Shown one piece after another: positions 1-10,559 of a DNA stretch of 64,000 nt (the stretch's first letter is position 1; each line of letters starts with the position of its first letter). Origin of the DNA: Hermodice carunculata (taxonomy: Eukaryota; Annelida; Polychaeta; Eunicida; Amphinomidae). Where the stretch lies: NCBI GenBank assembly GCA_964020975.1, contig OZ026619.1:95154804-95218803 (forward strand), given 5' to 3'. The notes beneath the pieces are model-generated. The model saw nothing but the letters and a program-made list of their open reading frames with translations. It was not told where the DNA came from and did no database searches. Made by a program: the position numbers and the translations under genes.

Positions 1-1890
1 GTCAGATAGCTATGTTTCCACGATTTTGGAAAGGTGCTAGATGCCAGAATATTGTTATAAATGTTAAGTAATGATAGAGCGACATGAGGTATTGAACACG
101 CCGTTTTAATCATTTCCCCTCGTATGATATCGGGACCAGGTTGTTTACCATTTTGAATATCCTTTATCACACTTTTCAACTCATCCATAGTAAAGGGGAT
201 GCTTAATTCGTGATCTTTATCAATATTTGCTAAATCTTCCAATTTTGCCAAGAAAATTGCAAACTCAGGGTGCGTATCATCTGGCGTGTAGTTTATACCT
301 GGATTGAACAACTTATTGTAATGATTATACCATTCCTCTGAGGGCACATGATCAGAATCTGAACTTTTCGTTTTATTCAGTAAAACATTCATTTTATTCC
401 ATTTTGTCTTTCCTGTCGTGCCACCTCTCAACTTCTTGAAGCAGGTTGAATTTGCTTAATCTCTTACACTTGCGTACATACCTTTTAAAGGCTTTTGCAG
501 CTTTGAAATAATTACCTTTGATGATCGGATCTTTAGAATACTGCAAAAACAATTTTCTCGAAGATTTGACCTTATTTTTTAAATCTAAACAAGAACGATT
601 AAAATGACATGAACGCTTTTTTCTTTTCTTTTGTTTCTGTTTAGGTTTAATAACTCTTAAGCAAATTCTAGCTGCTTCAATAAATATATCATTTAATTCC
701 TGCACGAGTGCATCAGAATCTTTGCACTGTTGAGAACATGTTGCTAGGCTACGGAGACGAGGACCGAAAGTTTCTGACTTCAGAGTATCTTTAAATTTAT
801 TCTGTGCCTGATCGTCCCAAAGTATAATAGGCGGTCCGTTTTCAAGTATATTTTGACCTTCATTAGGTTTTAAAGTAGAATAATTACACTGTAAAGTAGA
901 CACTAAAAGCGAATGATCACTGAAAAATACTTGATGTTCAGTGATTTTGAACTGAGACACATTCGGTAATAAGGAATTATGTATGATCATGTAATCTACC
1001 ACACTAGATCCATTTGGGCGATGACAAGTAAACATACCTGGCCTGTCACATTTGTGACGACCGTTCAAGATTCTCAATTCTGAACTTTTACAAAGCTGCA
1101 ACAGAAACTCGCCCTGGGGATTAACAACATTGTCCATAGATAAACGGGTTACACAATGATCAACATTATATGCACCGGGCAAGGGTATAAAATCACTATG
1201 ATCTCCTTGTACATAGTCTTGGCAGTTGCCTGTTCTAGCATTCAAATCACCAAGTAAAAACACTCGACCTGTATTACTAAATTCAGTGACACATTTTTCA
1301 AGAATTTCCATATAACGATCTCTTTTGTTTCGGTCTGGGGAAGAAGGTACACACAGCCAAGAAATATATCTTCGTCTATACCAAAGAAATGTTTACATAG
1401 TTTTATCCACAGAAAATCTTCATACTTATTACAAATGAGGGACACACCTTTATCAAGCTGTTTTTTAAACATTATAACGACACCTCCGGACCCTCGTCTT
1501 GCGTTTTTATGTCTAGATTTTCGTGAGGAATGAAAAACATTAAAGTTCTTAAGCAATGGTCCTAGTTTACAATGCAGTAATTCGGTATCAGTAAAAAACG
1601 TTTCTTGCAAGCATATAAAATCATGTTCACGTAAGAATTTGACCAAGTTCTTGGAACACTCAGCTGATGGGGAATCGGGATTCAAATGGTCCAAGAATTT
1701 ATTTGACACACCATTTATGTTCCAACTGAAAAATTTGAGATTACTCTTTTGAATAACATGTGCATCACTCTTTAAAACTCTATGGACTTTATTCTCTTGA
1801 TTTTTTATATTTGAGTCTTTCTTAACCTGAGGTATGGCAGTGCCATTTGGCTTAAGAGATGTACTCAGGGCTGCATAAGGCCCTTACTGA
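1..1890 (-). mobile_element. LINE retrotransposon (LINE-A), endonuclease and start of RT, runs off left edge
   Basis: Reading the minus strand from about 1,890 leftward gives the ORF2 start of a non-LTR retrotransposon. It opens with an apurinic-type endonuclease (SWNINGVSNKF, then ICLQETFF, GCVYLLP, LLGDLNARTG, SVVDYMI, SDHSLL), which holds the usual N, E, Y, D/N and D/H signature residues. A basic linker follows, and at 1-390 the start of the reverse transcriptase (IQNGKQPGPDIIRGEMIK). The endonuclease is split between two frames that overlap at about 1,242-1,311, so there is one frameshift and the copy is dead as read. The ILNGR and FTC..SVVDY block is shared with LINE-C at 25-28.6 kb, so both belong to one clade, which I cannot name. 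The upstream, 5' side ends at a simple-repeat junction with the GC-rich element. Confidence 0.85.
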
Positions 1891-1933
1891 TGTTTTTGTG
1901 GAAAATATTATTTCCTTTTGTCACTGATCGTAG

Positions 1934-1970
1934 AACACACACACACAATATCCCCCCACCCCCACCCCGG
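1934..1970. repeat. Simple-repeat junction: (AC)n followed by C-rich tract
   Basis: An (AC)n run at 1,934-1,948 is followed by a C-rich tract (CCCCCCACCCCCACCCC) to about 1,969. Base composition changes abruptly here, from AT-rich LINE to very GC-rich DNA. Low-complexity sequence exactly at a composition boundary is where assemblies are often mis-joined. Confidence 0.8.
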
Positions 1971-1992
1971 CGACTCTAATACGGGCGTCATC

Positions 1993-2445
1993 CTAGTATT
2001 GTGCTACCATATAGCCCTCTCCCCAAACAAGATTCGCGAGGTTTGACCGGTCGGACAGCAGCTCTCGAGCCCGGGCGCGCACGGCCGCCTGGGTTGCCTG
2101 CCGTCGGTCGGCGGGCAGCCCCTTGGTCGCCCGCTCAGAGACCCACTGTAATGCTTTAACGGTGAGGTCACGGGCCTTGCTCTGCAGGGTTCCCAGGGCG
2201 GCCTGCCTGCCCTGCTCCAAGAGCCGGGAGGCTTCTTGGACTGCACGGTCTCGAGCGCCCTTGGCAGCGGCTGCGACCGCCTTGCCGGCGATGCCTCGAA
2301 TCAGGCTGGGGATGCGGCCCGCGATCCCGCGGACGACGTCCCCGATCCCGGATCCGTGAGCTGCGGGCGAGATTGCTATGAGTCGGCAGTGGTGGCCAAG
2401 GCCGGCGCCAAGTATCCTCCTTGTGTATGCGTGAGGTAGATGCAT
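1993..2445 (-). CDS. Putative protein-VI-like virion peptide of the Polinton-like element
   Basis: A 150-codon minus-strand frame. After a short leader it has a glycine/alanine-rich amphipathic stretch (GSGIGDVVRGIAGRIPSL) followed by long alanine- and arginine-rich helices (residues about 55-135). Small proteins with a GIG..-type amphipathic helix sit beside the capsid genes in adenoviruses and in Polinton/adintovirus elements, where the adenoviral counterpart (protein VI) disrupts membranes. The assignment rests on composition and position only, with no firm motif. It is the leftmost gene of the element and follows the penton-like gene on the same strand. Confidence 0.45.
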   Translation of the reverse strand: MHLPHAYTRRILGAGLGHHCRLIAISPAAHGSGIGDVVRGIAGRIPSLIRGIAGKAVAAAAKGARDRAVQEASRLLEQGRQAALGTLQSKARDLTVKALQWVSERATKGLPADRRQATQAAVRARARELLSDRSNLANLVWGEGYMVAQY

Positions 2446-2493
2446 ATTGCTTGCAACAGTCGTGTTATGACTAAAAAAGAGACGGGCTTTAAA

Positions 2494-3140
2494 TCACCGC
2501 TTGCCTAGGCGGCTCGGTCTCGGACGACCAGAGTTACGGTGAGGAGGTCTGTAAGGGAGCCGTCCTGATCGGTCAGCCGCACGTCGACTTCGTTGATCTG
2601 CGGGCCCGAGAAGCCAGATAAGGCTGCGGGGCTCGTATGACACCTTATAGCCCGGCGGGACATTCGGTACAAGCTGGCGAGTGTGGAGCCCCGCCAGGCC
2701 GTGCCGGCGGACGTCGAGACGTAGCCCCCCCTCTCCGAGCCCGGGGCATTGCAATAGTAGCTCGTTGACCTTCGAGATCTGGACGATGTTGGGCGCTTCG
2801 TTGTAAGGCTGGTCTAAGACACCGTGATTGTCGCCCCAGCCGAGGATAGAGCGGAGCCCGGAGGCCGATATATCAACGTAATAGGTCGGGTTTGATATCG
2901 TGATAACCGCCCGTTGCGTTGCGAGATTGGCCAGGATCTCGATGTAGTGTTGGTTCACCGCGTCCCAGTGCCCGGCGCGGCGTTCCGCGCGTCTTTTTTG
3001 CTAGGTAATACAAGGTGACACCAGTTTTCAGGGAGGGCACGTGCAAATCCCTCTGCATCTGCGGCATTTCGACGGCGGCCCTCCTCGTTGAAAATCACCC
3101 CCTCCTCTGGCTCGGGGGCAGGGGCGGGCAGTGCCACCAC
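2494..3140 (-). pseudogene. Penton-like minor capsid protein, fossil
   Basis: The minus-strand translation contains a beta-rich stretch with the pattern seen in Polinton/adintovirus minor capsid (penton) proteins: an ISASGLRSILGW segment, then QISKVNELLLQCPGL, then VPPGYKVSYEPRSLIWL. In that family the equivalent PNVPPG block sits in the jelly-roll vertex protein. The gene lies between the virion peptide and the ATPase on the same strand, as expected for a capsid cluster. It is broken in a few places and is treated here as a fossil. Confidence 0.6.
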
Positions 3141-3160
3141 CAGGTACTGGGAGAGACTCT

Positions 3161-4039
3161 CTAAACCTTACTCGTAACCTTGCTGCTGCTAGCAGTCTCC
3201 CGGGTCGGCTCGAGTAGGAGGCGAAAGTCCTTCTCGAACGCGGTATCCAGGTCTTGGCGCTGGAGTTTCTGGTTCTCGAACCGCTCGCGGAGAGCCTTCC
3301 GAGTTTCGACGTATCGTCTGACGAGGTCGCGCTTGTCGTCGGGTGTTGCCATTGTGAATGTTCCACCTCCGTGTATCTCTGGAACGATAAAATCTCTAAA
3401 ACCAGAGCGAAACTTGCTGGCGTTGGGACGGGACGAAAGATCGATAACGGCGAAGCTGTATGGCTCGGCCGTAGCTTCGGCTATGAAGCGTTGAAACTCG
3501 GCGAGTGACATGTCTCCCGAGCACCAAACGCTGTGGATTTTTCGAATCGCGTCACGGTCTATCCCGTGAAAGAGGACAAGGAGGTTTGCGTTGTCCCGCA
3601 GGCACTTCGGGCTGGCTGTATATTTCTTATACAAGTAAACCGTGTCGGCCCCCCTGTGCCGGCCTAGTGAGAACAGCTTCTGGGCCGTCTTCTAGTTCTC
3701 CAGCATCGCGTCATCATAAACCACTGTCGTGCGGGTCTCGGGGTCGATGTCTTCGGGCGTAGGGGCGTCCCCCACGTCCTGGATAAAGACGACTAGGTCT
3801 TTGATGGCGGCCTGCTCCGCTTTGCTGGGCTCTCGCCCCTCGGCGTGCGCAGCGTCCACGAGTCGGGCAACCTTGGTCTCTACAAGCCCCTCGCCGAACT
3901 CCCTCAGGGGCTGGTATATCGGCTGCTCTTCGAGTCCGGGGCCGACTAGGGTCACGAGGTCCCAGCCGATTCCGAGGGCCGTGAGGAGGAGGTTAAGGAG
4001 CAAGTTTGTTTTGCCCGAGCCTGAGGGGCCCACAAACAA
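3161..4039 (-). pseudogene. FtsK/HerA-type DNA-packaging ATPase, fossil
   Basis: The amino end has a clear Walker A loop (FVGPSGSGKTNLLLNLLL) and the first strand of an A32-like packaging ATPase. The carboxy part has the family's late block (NANLLVLFHGIDRDAIRKI, then EPYSFAVIDLSS). These ATPases translocate genomes into capsids in adintoviruses, Polintons, virophages and NCLDVs. A helical, charged tail follows (residues about 100-150 of the distal part). The gene is broken. It is divergent from the plus-strand PLA2 gene starting near 4,183, so the roughly 140 bp between them should hold both promoters. Confidence 0.75.
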
Positions 4040-4182
4040 CGCCCTCAGGCGGTTGGGCAGCAGCGAGTGGTTCCGTGACGGCGCCGCGTCCTTTGGCGTG
4101 GTCTATGATGCGATCCATTGTGTTGGCCTGTCGACGTGTGTATTAGACGCCAACCGTCGAGCATTCAATACGCGCTTCTCAT

Positions 4183-4717
4183 GGAGACCAGCTATTGCGT
4201 GAAGTGCAGGAAGCCGACGACCACGGTGGGGGCCACGGCTCGCACCGCCAAGAATGGGACCCGCATGAGGGTCTGACGCTGCGTCGTCTGCAACTCGAAG
4301 AGCCAGATTGTGCGGCGGATGGCTGTCCACCACGGCGGCGACATCCAGCAGGTGCTCGGCCGGCTTCCCGGCACTCCCTGGACAAAATACGCGGATAAGA
4401 AGCACATTCCCACATACCAATACTGCGGGCCCGGCACACGGCTCGACATACGACTCGACGCCCAGGGACGCCCCAAGCCGGGCGAGGAACCCGTCAATAG
4501 GGTCGACCAGGCATGTTTGCGCCACGACCTTGCCTACGCTAGCTCCGACGACCTCCGAGCCCGCCAGCTGGCGGACGTATAGCTGATTCACGTCATTAAC
4601 GCTATCACCAACAAGAGCATTGGTGAGCGCCTCGGCGGGCTCGCCACGAAGATAGGCATGAAAGGCAAGATAGCCTTCGGAGGCAGTAACGGCCGAAAAG
4701 CCCCCTGTAGTTGCTAG
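4183..4717 (+). pseudogene. Zinc-ribbon plus phospholipase A2 virion protein of Polinton type, fossil
   Basis: The region begins with METSYCVKCRKPTTTV, a Cys-x2-Cys zinc-ribbon half like the DUF5679 domain that opens many Polinton and adintovirus small proteins. Next comes GGDIQQVLGRLPG, then the PLA2 core: calcium loop YCGPGTRLD and catalytic motif DQACLRHDLAY, with the His-Asp pair present. A Lys/Gly-rich tail ends in a stop at about 4,715. The same two-part architecture is known from animal Polintons, and the PLA2 fold is shared with the parvovirus VP1 unique region, where it breaches endosomal membranes. Overall integrity is lost; it is treated as a fossil. Confidence 0.72.
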
Positions 4718-4906
4718 GTGTCCGGCATTATTTTTTCAGCCGTCTGGTTTTACCGGCCAGGTATACGTGACACGATGTGCCTCGCCGAAGAGCTGTGTTT
4801 CGCCCTCCTCGACGTCAGCGCGGCCGCCCGAAGGGACCGCATCCCCGGGACTATCGCTCGCAAGATGCTCGACATTGCACACACGATCTCTGGCGCCGAG
4901 AATTGA
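4718..4906 (+). CDS. Small unassigned reading frame before the integrase
   Basis: A 62-codon plus-strand frame directly after the PLA2 region, with a helical, alanine-rich middle (LCFALLDVSAAARR). I recognise no family. It may be the displaced amino end of the integrase gene or chance coding in GC-rich DNA. Confidence 0.2.
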   Translation: MSGIIFSAVWFYRPGIRDTMCLAEELCFALLDVSAAARRDRIPGTIARKMLDIAHTISGAEN

Positions 4907-4914
4907 GGGCTGCC

Positions 4915-5976
4915 CGATGGTATGCCCAGATGGTGATCGACGGACCGACCTCCCTCCGTGAATCCGCCGGGCTGCTGCCCGAGGAGGCGGCGCGGGCCAC
5001 GTGGAGACTATACGATTGCTCGAATATCTCGCCGAGATCAATGGAAGCTAAATTGTCATCCGTATACCACAGCCCTAAGGGGTATTGGCGGGGCGAGGCT
5101 GCCGTAAAAAAGCTGGCGGCGGCCGCAAAAGTCCCCCCAGATGCTGCCCGGGCATGGCTTGAGAAGCAGGCCATATGGCAGGTCTACTTGCCGGCCCCGC
5201 GCGATATCCCCCGGCCACGCTTTGACGTCCCGACCCCCAACGAGGTCCATCAAGCCGACCTGTTGTTTCTGCCTCACGACACCGGGGACAGTATGCCCTG
5301 ACCGTGGTCGACGTGGCTTCGCGCTACAAGGAAGCCGAGCCCTAGAACAGCAAGACGGCGGCACAGGTCGCGGCCGCCCTCGAGTGCGTCTACAGGCGGG
5401 GGCCGCTTCGGTGGCCGGCGCTGCTGCAGGTGGACCTCGGGCGAGAGTTCATGGGCCCCTATGAGTCAGCTTCTGGCCAACCATGGCGTCCAGGTCAGGC
5501 GCAGACGCGTCCGTATCCACAGGGGCCAAGCCATTGTCGAGCGCTTCAACCGGACGCTGGCCGAGAGGCTCTTTGGCCACCAGTATGGAGTCGAGCTGTT
5601 GCTCACCGAGGGCGAGCGGTCAACGGAGTGGGTGCGTAGGCTACCAGCTGTCGTGGCGGCCCTCAACGGGGAGGTGACGGGGCTGACGAGCCGTAGGCCT
5701 TCTGAGGCCATAAGACAGGCTTCGACGCGTTCCCGCCCGGAAGCGCCCGCCCGGAGGCCGGTGGGGCTCGAGGAGTGGCGTCTGCCGCACGACGCCCTTG
5801 TTCGGTATTTGTATCAGCCGGGCGAGCTGGAGGGCGGGCCCCGCCTGGCGACCGACCCCGTGTGGAGTTTGACTGTCCACCGGCTCGCCCGGCCCGTGGC
5901 CAAGACCGGGGAGCCCGTCATGTATTACCTGCTAAAAGGGTCCCGGCGAGGCTTTTTCGCGAAGAGCTTCAGGTGA
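4915..5976 (+). pseudogene. Retrovirus-type (rve) integrase of Polinton type, fossil
   Basis: The amino part matches Polinton integrases: YHSPKGYWRGEAAVKKL, then ARAWLEKQAIWQVYLPAP and the strand leading into the catalytic core (EVHQADLLFLP, with the first catalytic Asp of D,D-35-E). The distal part has RGQAIVERFNRTLAERLF, holding the catalytic Glu helix shared with retroviral integrases, followed by a basic carboxy domain ending SRRGFFAKSFR. In Polintons this enzyme inserts the element with a 6-bp target duplication. The gene is broken. The stop at 5,974-5,976 lies about 50 bp before the convergent end of the minus-strand replication block. Confidence 0.78.
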
Positions 5977-6027
5977 TCCCCCTAGATACTCAGAAGCCTC
6001 CGGCCGGTGCACGATGGGGCGCGGGCC

Positions 6028-6390
6028 TTAAAGCGCGTCGAAGAGATCTTGGATCTGGTCGGCGGTGACCTCGGATACGGCAACGGTCGGGGCGGCAGGG
6101 GCCGCCGGGTCCGGGCTGTAGTCTTGGCTTGCAAGTGCTGCGGCCCCTCTTTTCCGGTTGCACTCGAGACAGGTCAGCCGCCCGTTATCACGGGCGTGAC
6201 CCTTGCTGTTGTCCAGCCGGTCGACGGAGAACTGCCTCGAGTCTTTGGGGGCGTAACACCAGAGGAGCTCGGTGTTGCAGGCGGCGCAGCGGTTGCCCTG
6301 CTTCTCCTTGAGGGCTTCGATGTCCGTCAGTCTGAGGTTGCACTTGTGCCCGGAGCTTGCGCCCGACGTCTCTCCGGGCCGTAGCCTCGT
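6028..6390 (-). pseudogene. HNH-nuclease-like zinc domain at the end of the replication block, fossil
   Basis: A minus-strand frame without its own ATG reads EALKEKQGNRCAACNTELL, then FSVDRLDNSKGHARDNG, then LTCLECNRKRGA, followed by an acidic tail and a stop at 6,028-6,030. CxxC, xVDRxD, GHxxxN and CxxCN spacing is the pattern of HNH endonucleases with structural zinc cysteines. It lies downstream of the helicase on the same strand, so it may once have been the last domain of a polymerase-helicase polyprotein. This is a remnant within a broken element. Confidence 0.6.
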
Positions 6391-6399
6391 CGTAGTGTG

Positions 6400-7480
6400 G
6401 GGTGGGTGGCCCGTCTGCGTCTGGCGGTGGGCAACACCTGGAGAGCTGGTGCAGATAGCGCACCCGGAAGACAGCCAAGTAGCAGAGATTCGACCAGGAC
6501 AAGTAATCTTCGACGACCCAGACCTTCTGCGGGTCCTCGATCGTTAACCCCTGAGAGCTGTGGACGGTCATCCCGTAGCCTAGGGCCCAGTCGTGGCCCC
6601 ACTTGCCGTCGAGGACCTCTTGTGCTGTCTCTACTGACACTTCGACCACGTCGTTCAGCACAAGCTCCTGCTGGTCGGGCTGGCCGTCATCGAGCAGGGG
6701 CCCAGGTATGGTAACCATAACGTTTTGCCGGCGGGTGTCCCTCGGGCGATAGAGGAGCGGGACGGGTTCGTTGGGAAAGGCTTTCTTGTGGTGCTCGTAG
6801 AGGAGCCTCTGGGCCTGGTCGCGTGGTGCCTTGCGCTAGACGAGGATGAGGTCGTGCGGGCGCAACTCCTTGACGAAGTCGTCCCACCCCCGGCACTGGG
6901 GTAGAGCCTGGCGCATCTCTCGGCACTGAACCTTGTCGGGCTGGAGGCGGATAGTCTTCTTGAGCTCTCGCAGCCTCTCGCATTTGCTACGGTAGTCGAC
7001 CTCGATCTCCTCGTAGTAGTCGACCCGCCCCCGCAGCCAGTCGTGCGGAGACTCACCGGCGATAGGCGGAGGCTGCCCCTGGTCCCCACAGCAAAGGACC
7101 GGGACCCCCGCCCGTCGAGCCAGTACTAGAGGAAGGTCTCAAGCACGGGGCGGGGAACTGTGCAGATTTCGTCCCAGATTATCACGCGAGGCACGAACTT
7201 TTGCCCCATCCTCTCCGCCGTCCACTCAGTCTGCCCCGACCACCTGAAGAAGGAGTGATAGGTCTGGGCGTCCACACCCTTGCTGCGCATCTCCTTGGCA
7301 TGCCTGTGAGTGGGTGTCAAGACGAGAGGCTTCCTCCCGCGGAACAGCCGAATCGCCCTCGTCGTTTTGCCGCTCCCTCCAGGCCCATTGGGATAGCTCA
7401 GGGCGTGCCTGGTGAGGGAGTCTGCATAGGACGGTGCTGTGCTGTCTGGGAGGTCATGGGAGCTTCCCCAGTGCTCTGGC
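6400..7480 (-). pseudogene. SF1 (Pif1/RecD-like) helicase region, fossil
   Basis: The amino side has Walker A (NGPGGSGKTTRAIRLF), motif Ia (LVLTPTHRHAKEMR) and a Walker B-like strand (VIIWDEI). The carboxy side has the motif V/VI region typical of Pif1/RecD helicases (GYGMTVHSSQGLTIED, then CYLAVFRVRYLHQL). These 5'-3' helicases unwind DNA at forks. It lies immediately downstream of, and apparently continuous with, the polymerase region. Such a helicase is not part of the standard metazoan Polinton set as I know it. Broken. Confidence 0.72.
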
Positions 7481-9450
7481 TGGTATGCAACGTGCTCGGC
7501 GGGAGCGTAGATGACCTCGCCCTTATCCCTCCACTGGGCTGGGGCGACCTTTGGCAGTCTCGGTTCCCCGACGAGGCAGTCGAAGCACGTTTCGTCTCTG
7601 CAATGGCAGAGCACAGGGGCGACGTATGCCTCTTCGCCGTGGAGCTTGTGAAGGGCCGTCTTCTGAATATGGATGCTGTCGGTGGCGACCCTGACAGCCT
7701 CGTCGGGCGTAAAGCGCCGGAGCATTGCAAGGAGGTTGATGTGGGCTTAGGCCAACATCGACGCCCGCAGATGGGCACACTGTGGTTGTGATCCATCGTA
7801 GTAGGTCAGGATCCACCCGGCAGGGCACTTTTCTGGAGCACCGACGAGGGTGCCGCTTTTCCGGGAGTCGCGAACGAGGAAGGCGAGCTCGCCTTCATCT
7901 GTGACCAGACGGCGGGTCAGCCTCTTACCTTCGGCTTTGCTGCCCTGGGTGAACTTGCCGATCACGGCACACGCCTGGTCCCTTGAGTTTGGGAGCCACA
8001 CCTCTGTCTGCTTTGAGGAGACGATGGCCTCGGCCACCTCGAGCCGTTTGAGAAGGCCTGTCTCCACCATGTAGGCGAGGAGAGCCGTTTGCGCCCATTG
8101 CTTTTCCTGGAAGTGCCCTCCAAACCAAGCCGCGATCACGGGGTGGAGGCCCTCGGCGAACGCCCAGCTGCGGACTTGGGCAAACCCGGTGCCGATTTCC
8201 GCGGGCAGCAGGCCGTTAACGGCGACGCGCGTCTTGCGGTGTTTTGGGTGGCCAAAGCGTTGGAACCATGGTGCAGCATCTCCGTGGCCTGTGCAGGAGG
8301 CGGGGTAGCACGATTTCATATCGATGCTCACGACGTCGTTCACGCTATAGGAGGGGGCATTCCAGAGACGGCCGGGGCCGTGCTCGATGCAGCCTTTTTG
8401 GATCTCGTCGAGCAGGTGGGCGGGCGTGGGCTTCCAGCCGTTCTTCTCGCGGGCGACAACGGCCGCCGCGTGGTTCTCGCCGAAGACCCTCTGGGCCAAG
8501 GCTTCGGGGTCCTCGGACGCCAGGGGGCGGCAGGCCTCTAGAAGTCTCTCGTGCGTCTCCGGGGTTCGATATGTGCGTCCGTCCTCGAGAACGAACTGGT
8601 TGACCGTGAGACGCTTGTTTCGTCCTCCCCTCAGCACCCAGACGGCCTTGGCTTCGTCCTGTGTAGCTCCCCGGATTGCTTCCCAGACATCGCCGTCGTA
8701 GAGATGGACCTCCCTGGCCTGCGGGAAGTGTAAATCAGAACCCCAGGCGTGGCCGTTGTGGAGAATGAGCTCTACCTTGCCTCTACCCCCATTACCGCCT
8801 CGCCGATATTTGCCACTGTTGTAGATATCGGCTTGAGTGATGTCGCGGACAATAATGGCCCGTTTGAGGATCTTTTAGAGCTCAGCGACGTCTTGTAGGG
8901 TCGGCCCGGTCTCGTGGACTCGAGCCTCCCACTCGGCGATTTTGTCACATCTCGCCGGCGTCAGCCCCTGGCCGCGTTGGGCAGCCTCAAAGTGTTCGAT
9001 GACGCGCCGTGCGACACAGTTCAGGTCGCCGTCTCGCATCGGGGCAAGGTTGCCTTAGTCGGGCTCGCGGACGGGGCAAAGGCCGTAGACCACCCCGGAC
9101 ACGGGGTAGGCGTTCCTGTAGTATAACCTGTCGACCCCTACCAGAGCGCCTGGCTGTGTCTCCCCGGAGACCTCGAGAACGTTACCGCCCCGGGTTCGAC
9201 CCTGCTTCGGGGGGGCAAAGGCGTCCTCAACAGCCCACACGCCGTCCCCCTGCTCGCGGAGGAATTTGACCTTAAGAAGAAACTCGCCTTTAATCCTTGC
9301 AAGGACCTCTGCGGCCCTTGTTTCGGTCAGCGTGTAGTCCGTGATTACGTTCCCTCCGCGGATGCGGATGTTGGCGTCGACGTCAACATCGCCGAGGTCG
9401 TAGGGGTCGGGGGTTTCCTGCCGCCCGGAGCTGTAGATGAGCCGGCCGGC
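7481..9450 (-). pseudogene. Family B DNA polymerase region, fossil
   Basis: Minus-strand translation shows a variant motif A (SIDMKSCYPAS), a motif B region (TYYDGSQPQCAHLRAS) and a variant motif C (VRVATDSIHIQ, carrying the DxD-like TDS). An upstream conserved block reads KVELILHNGHAWGSD. These are marks of family B polymerases of the protein-primed viral/Polinton kind. Just after motif C comes a Cys/His cluster (CHCRDETCFDC) and then the helicase, suggesting a polymerase-helicase fusion. Long segments stay readable, but the gene as a whole is broken. Family B is clear; the subfamily is not. Confidence 0.72.
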
Positions 9451-9726
9451 TTATCCTTCAAGCCGGCAGGCGCTCGTTGGCATATCGAGGTCAAACTCAT
9501 CGGCAGTGCCGATCTGCCCTAGGCGAGCGAACTCGTCAGCCAAGTCTCTCTCGGCCCGTCTCCGGGTGTCGAAGGCCTGCAGAGCCTCGTGGGCCGCTGT
9601 GTAGCGGTCGAAGGTCTCGCGGAGGCCCTGAAGGGCTACCCGAGACCGGGGGTAATTCGTTCGAATGCCCGTCAAGGCTTCGATTGCGTCCCGTATTTGT
9701 CCTGCTTTCTGTGCGTGCGTTACCAT
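9451..9726 (-). CDS. Helical frame at the head of the polymerase block
   Basis: A 91-codon minus-strand frame (VTHAQKAGQIRDAIEALTG at its start, acidic end DEFDLDMPTSA) predicted to be all-helical and charged. It lies directly upstream of the polymerase region on the same strand and may be its amino end or a separate small protein. No family recognised. Confidence 0.35.
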   Translation of the reverse strand: MVTHAQKAGQIRDAIEALTGIRTNYPRSRVALQGLRETFDRYTAAHEALQAFDTRRRAERDLADEFARLGQIGTADEFDLDMPTSACRLEG

Positions 9727-9765
9727 GCCTGTCGTCAGATGGGTATACTCTAGCAGCGCTGCTGT

Positions 9766-10176
9766 CTAATAGAGAGTTCCGCTGTGATGCCTGTGGGGTG
9801 TGTCGCTATGCACTCCAGATTTAATCATGCTGGACAAAAAGAAATAGGCCGCGGCCCAGCACCTACAGGCCAATAAACCCGGGGAGCCGCCAGGCCAGGC
9901 AGCTCGGTTTACAAACTCAGACATTAGCACGGGAAACAGCCATCTCACCTGCGTTTCGGCTCGGGCAAGGCGCTTCTTGCCTCGTTCCGCGCCGCAGGCC
10001 TTACAGAGCCGCGCTTCGGCTTGCGTTTCAACCCCGCAGAGTCGACACGGGTGTGGAGGGACGGAACCACGCCGCACCTGGGCGAGGTGTGTTTTGCAGA
10101 GCTGTCCGTGACAGCTCCTCGCACAGAGGCCAGCTCTGCCGATCATCTGCCACCCACATGTATTGAGACCTCTCAT
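9766..10176 (-). CDS. Small cysteine-rich (zinc-ribbon-like) protein of the Polinton-like element
   Basis: A 136-codon minus-strand frame with several Cys pairs: CARSCHGQLCKTH, then PCRLCGVETQ and LCKACGAERGKKR. The CxxC..CxxC spacing suggests two small zinc-binding units in a basic protein, followed by a tail that looks less protein-like. It sits upstream of the polymerase block and downstream of another small basic frame, all on the minus strand. Role unknown; regulatory or DNA-binding is plausible by composition. Confidence 0.4.
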   Translation of the reverse strand: MRGLNTCGWQMIGRAGLCARSCHGQLCKTHLAQVRRGSVPPHPCRLCGVETQAEARLCKACGAERGKKRLARAETQVRWLFPVLMSEFVNRAAWPGGSPGLLACRCWAAAYFFLSSMIKSGVHSDTPHRHHSGTLY

Positions 10177-10248
10177 GGTGCAGGTATATCATAGCCCCCC
10201 GTCTCTTTAAATAACCGTTCGGAGGGGAGCTACCCATGACCGTCTGGG

Positions 10249-10467
10249 CTATGACCGGCCTTCGGGGGTGGGGCGGGTCTGGACCCCACCATTGGAGCGC
10301 TTTTTCGGGTTGGCGGGCGTTGGGCGTTTCCTCCGACGTTTGAGGACATAGCACACATCCCCCACATCCACATACATGATGTCATATCCTTTGCGCCTGA
10401 GGGCTGTGACCCTTTTGGCGCTCGCGCGTTCGTCGGGGAATCGTATCTCCCTTGGTGCTTTCTCCAT
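10249..10467 (-). CDS. Small basic protein, unknown function
   Basis: A 72-codon minus-strand frame that is strongly basic (IRFPDERASAKRVTALRRKG, then YVLKRRRKRPTPANPKKRS). Its upstream side at about 10,470-10,485 is where AT-rich sequence (TATATAG) appears, which could be a promoter. The alternative frame over the same bases has more low-complexity content. I recognise no family; a basic nucleic-acid-binding peptide is the most that can be said. Confidence 0.35.
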   Translation of the reverse strand: MEKAPREIRFPDERASAKRVTALRRKGYDIMYVDVGDVCYVLKRRRKRPTPANPKKRSNGGVQTRPTPEGRS

Positions 10468-10559
10468 TGTATATAGTTGTGCATTGATCTCTAACAGATC
10501 GTTCGCAGTATGCTCGGCACGACAAACAGGCGAGGAAGCTCCAGTCGTTTCCCGGGGCG

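Noticed and set aside
4103-4591. A 162-codon minus-strand frame over the PLA2 region
   Set aside because: It is the complement of the zinc-ribbon/PLA2 reading, which has real motifs.
7201-8541. Long plus-strand frames across the polymerase-helicase region
   Set aside because: Shadows of the minus-strand coding, without recognisable domains.
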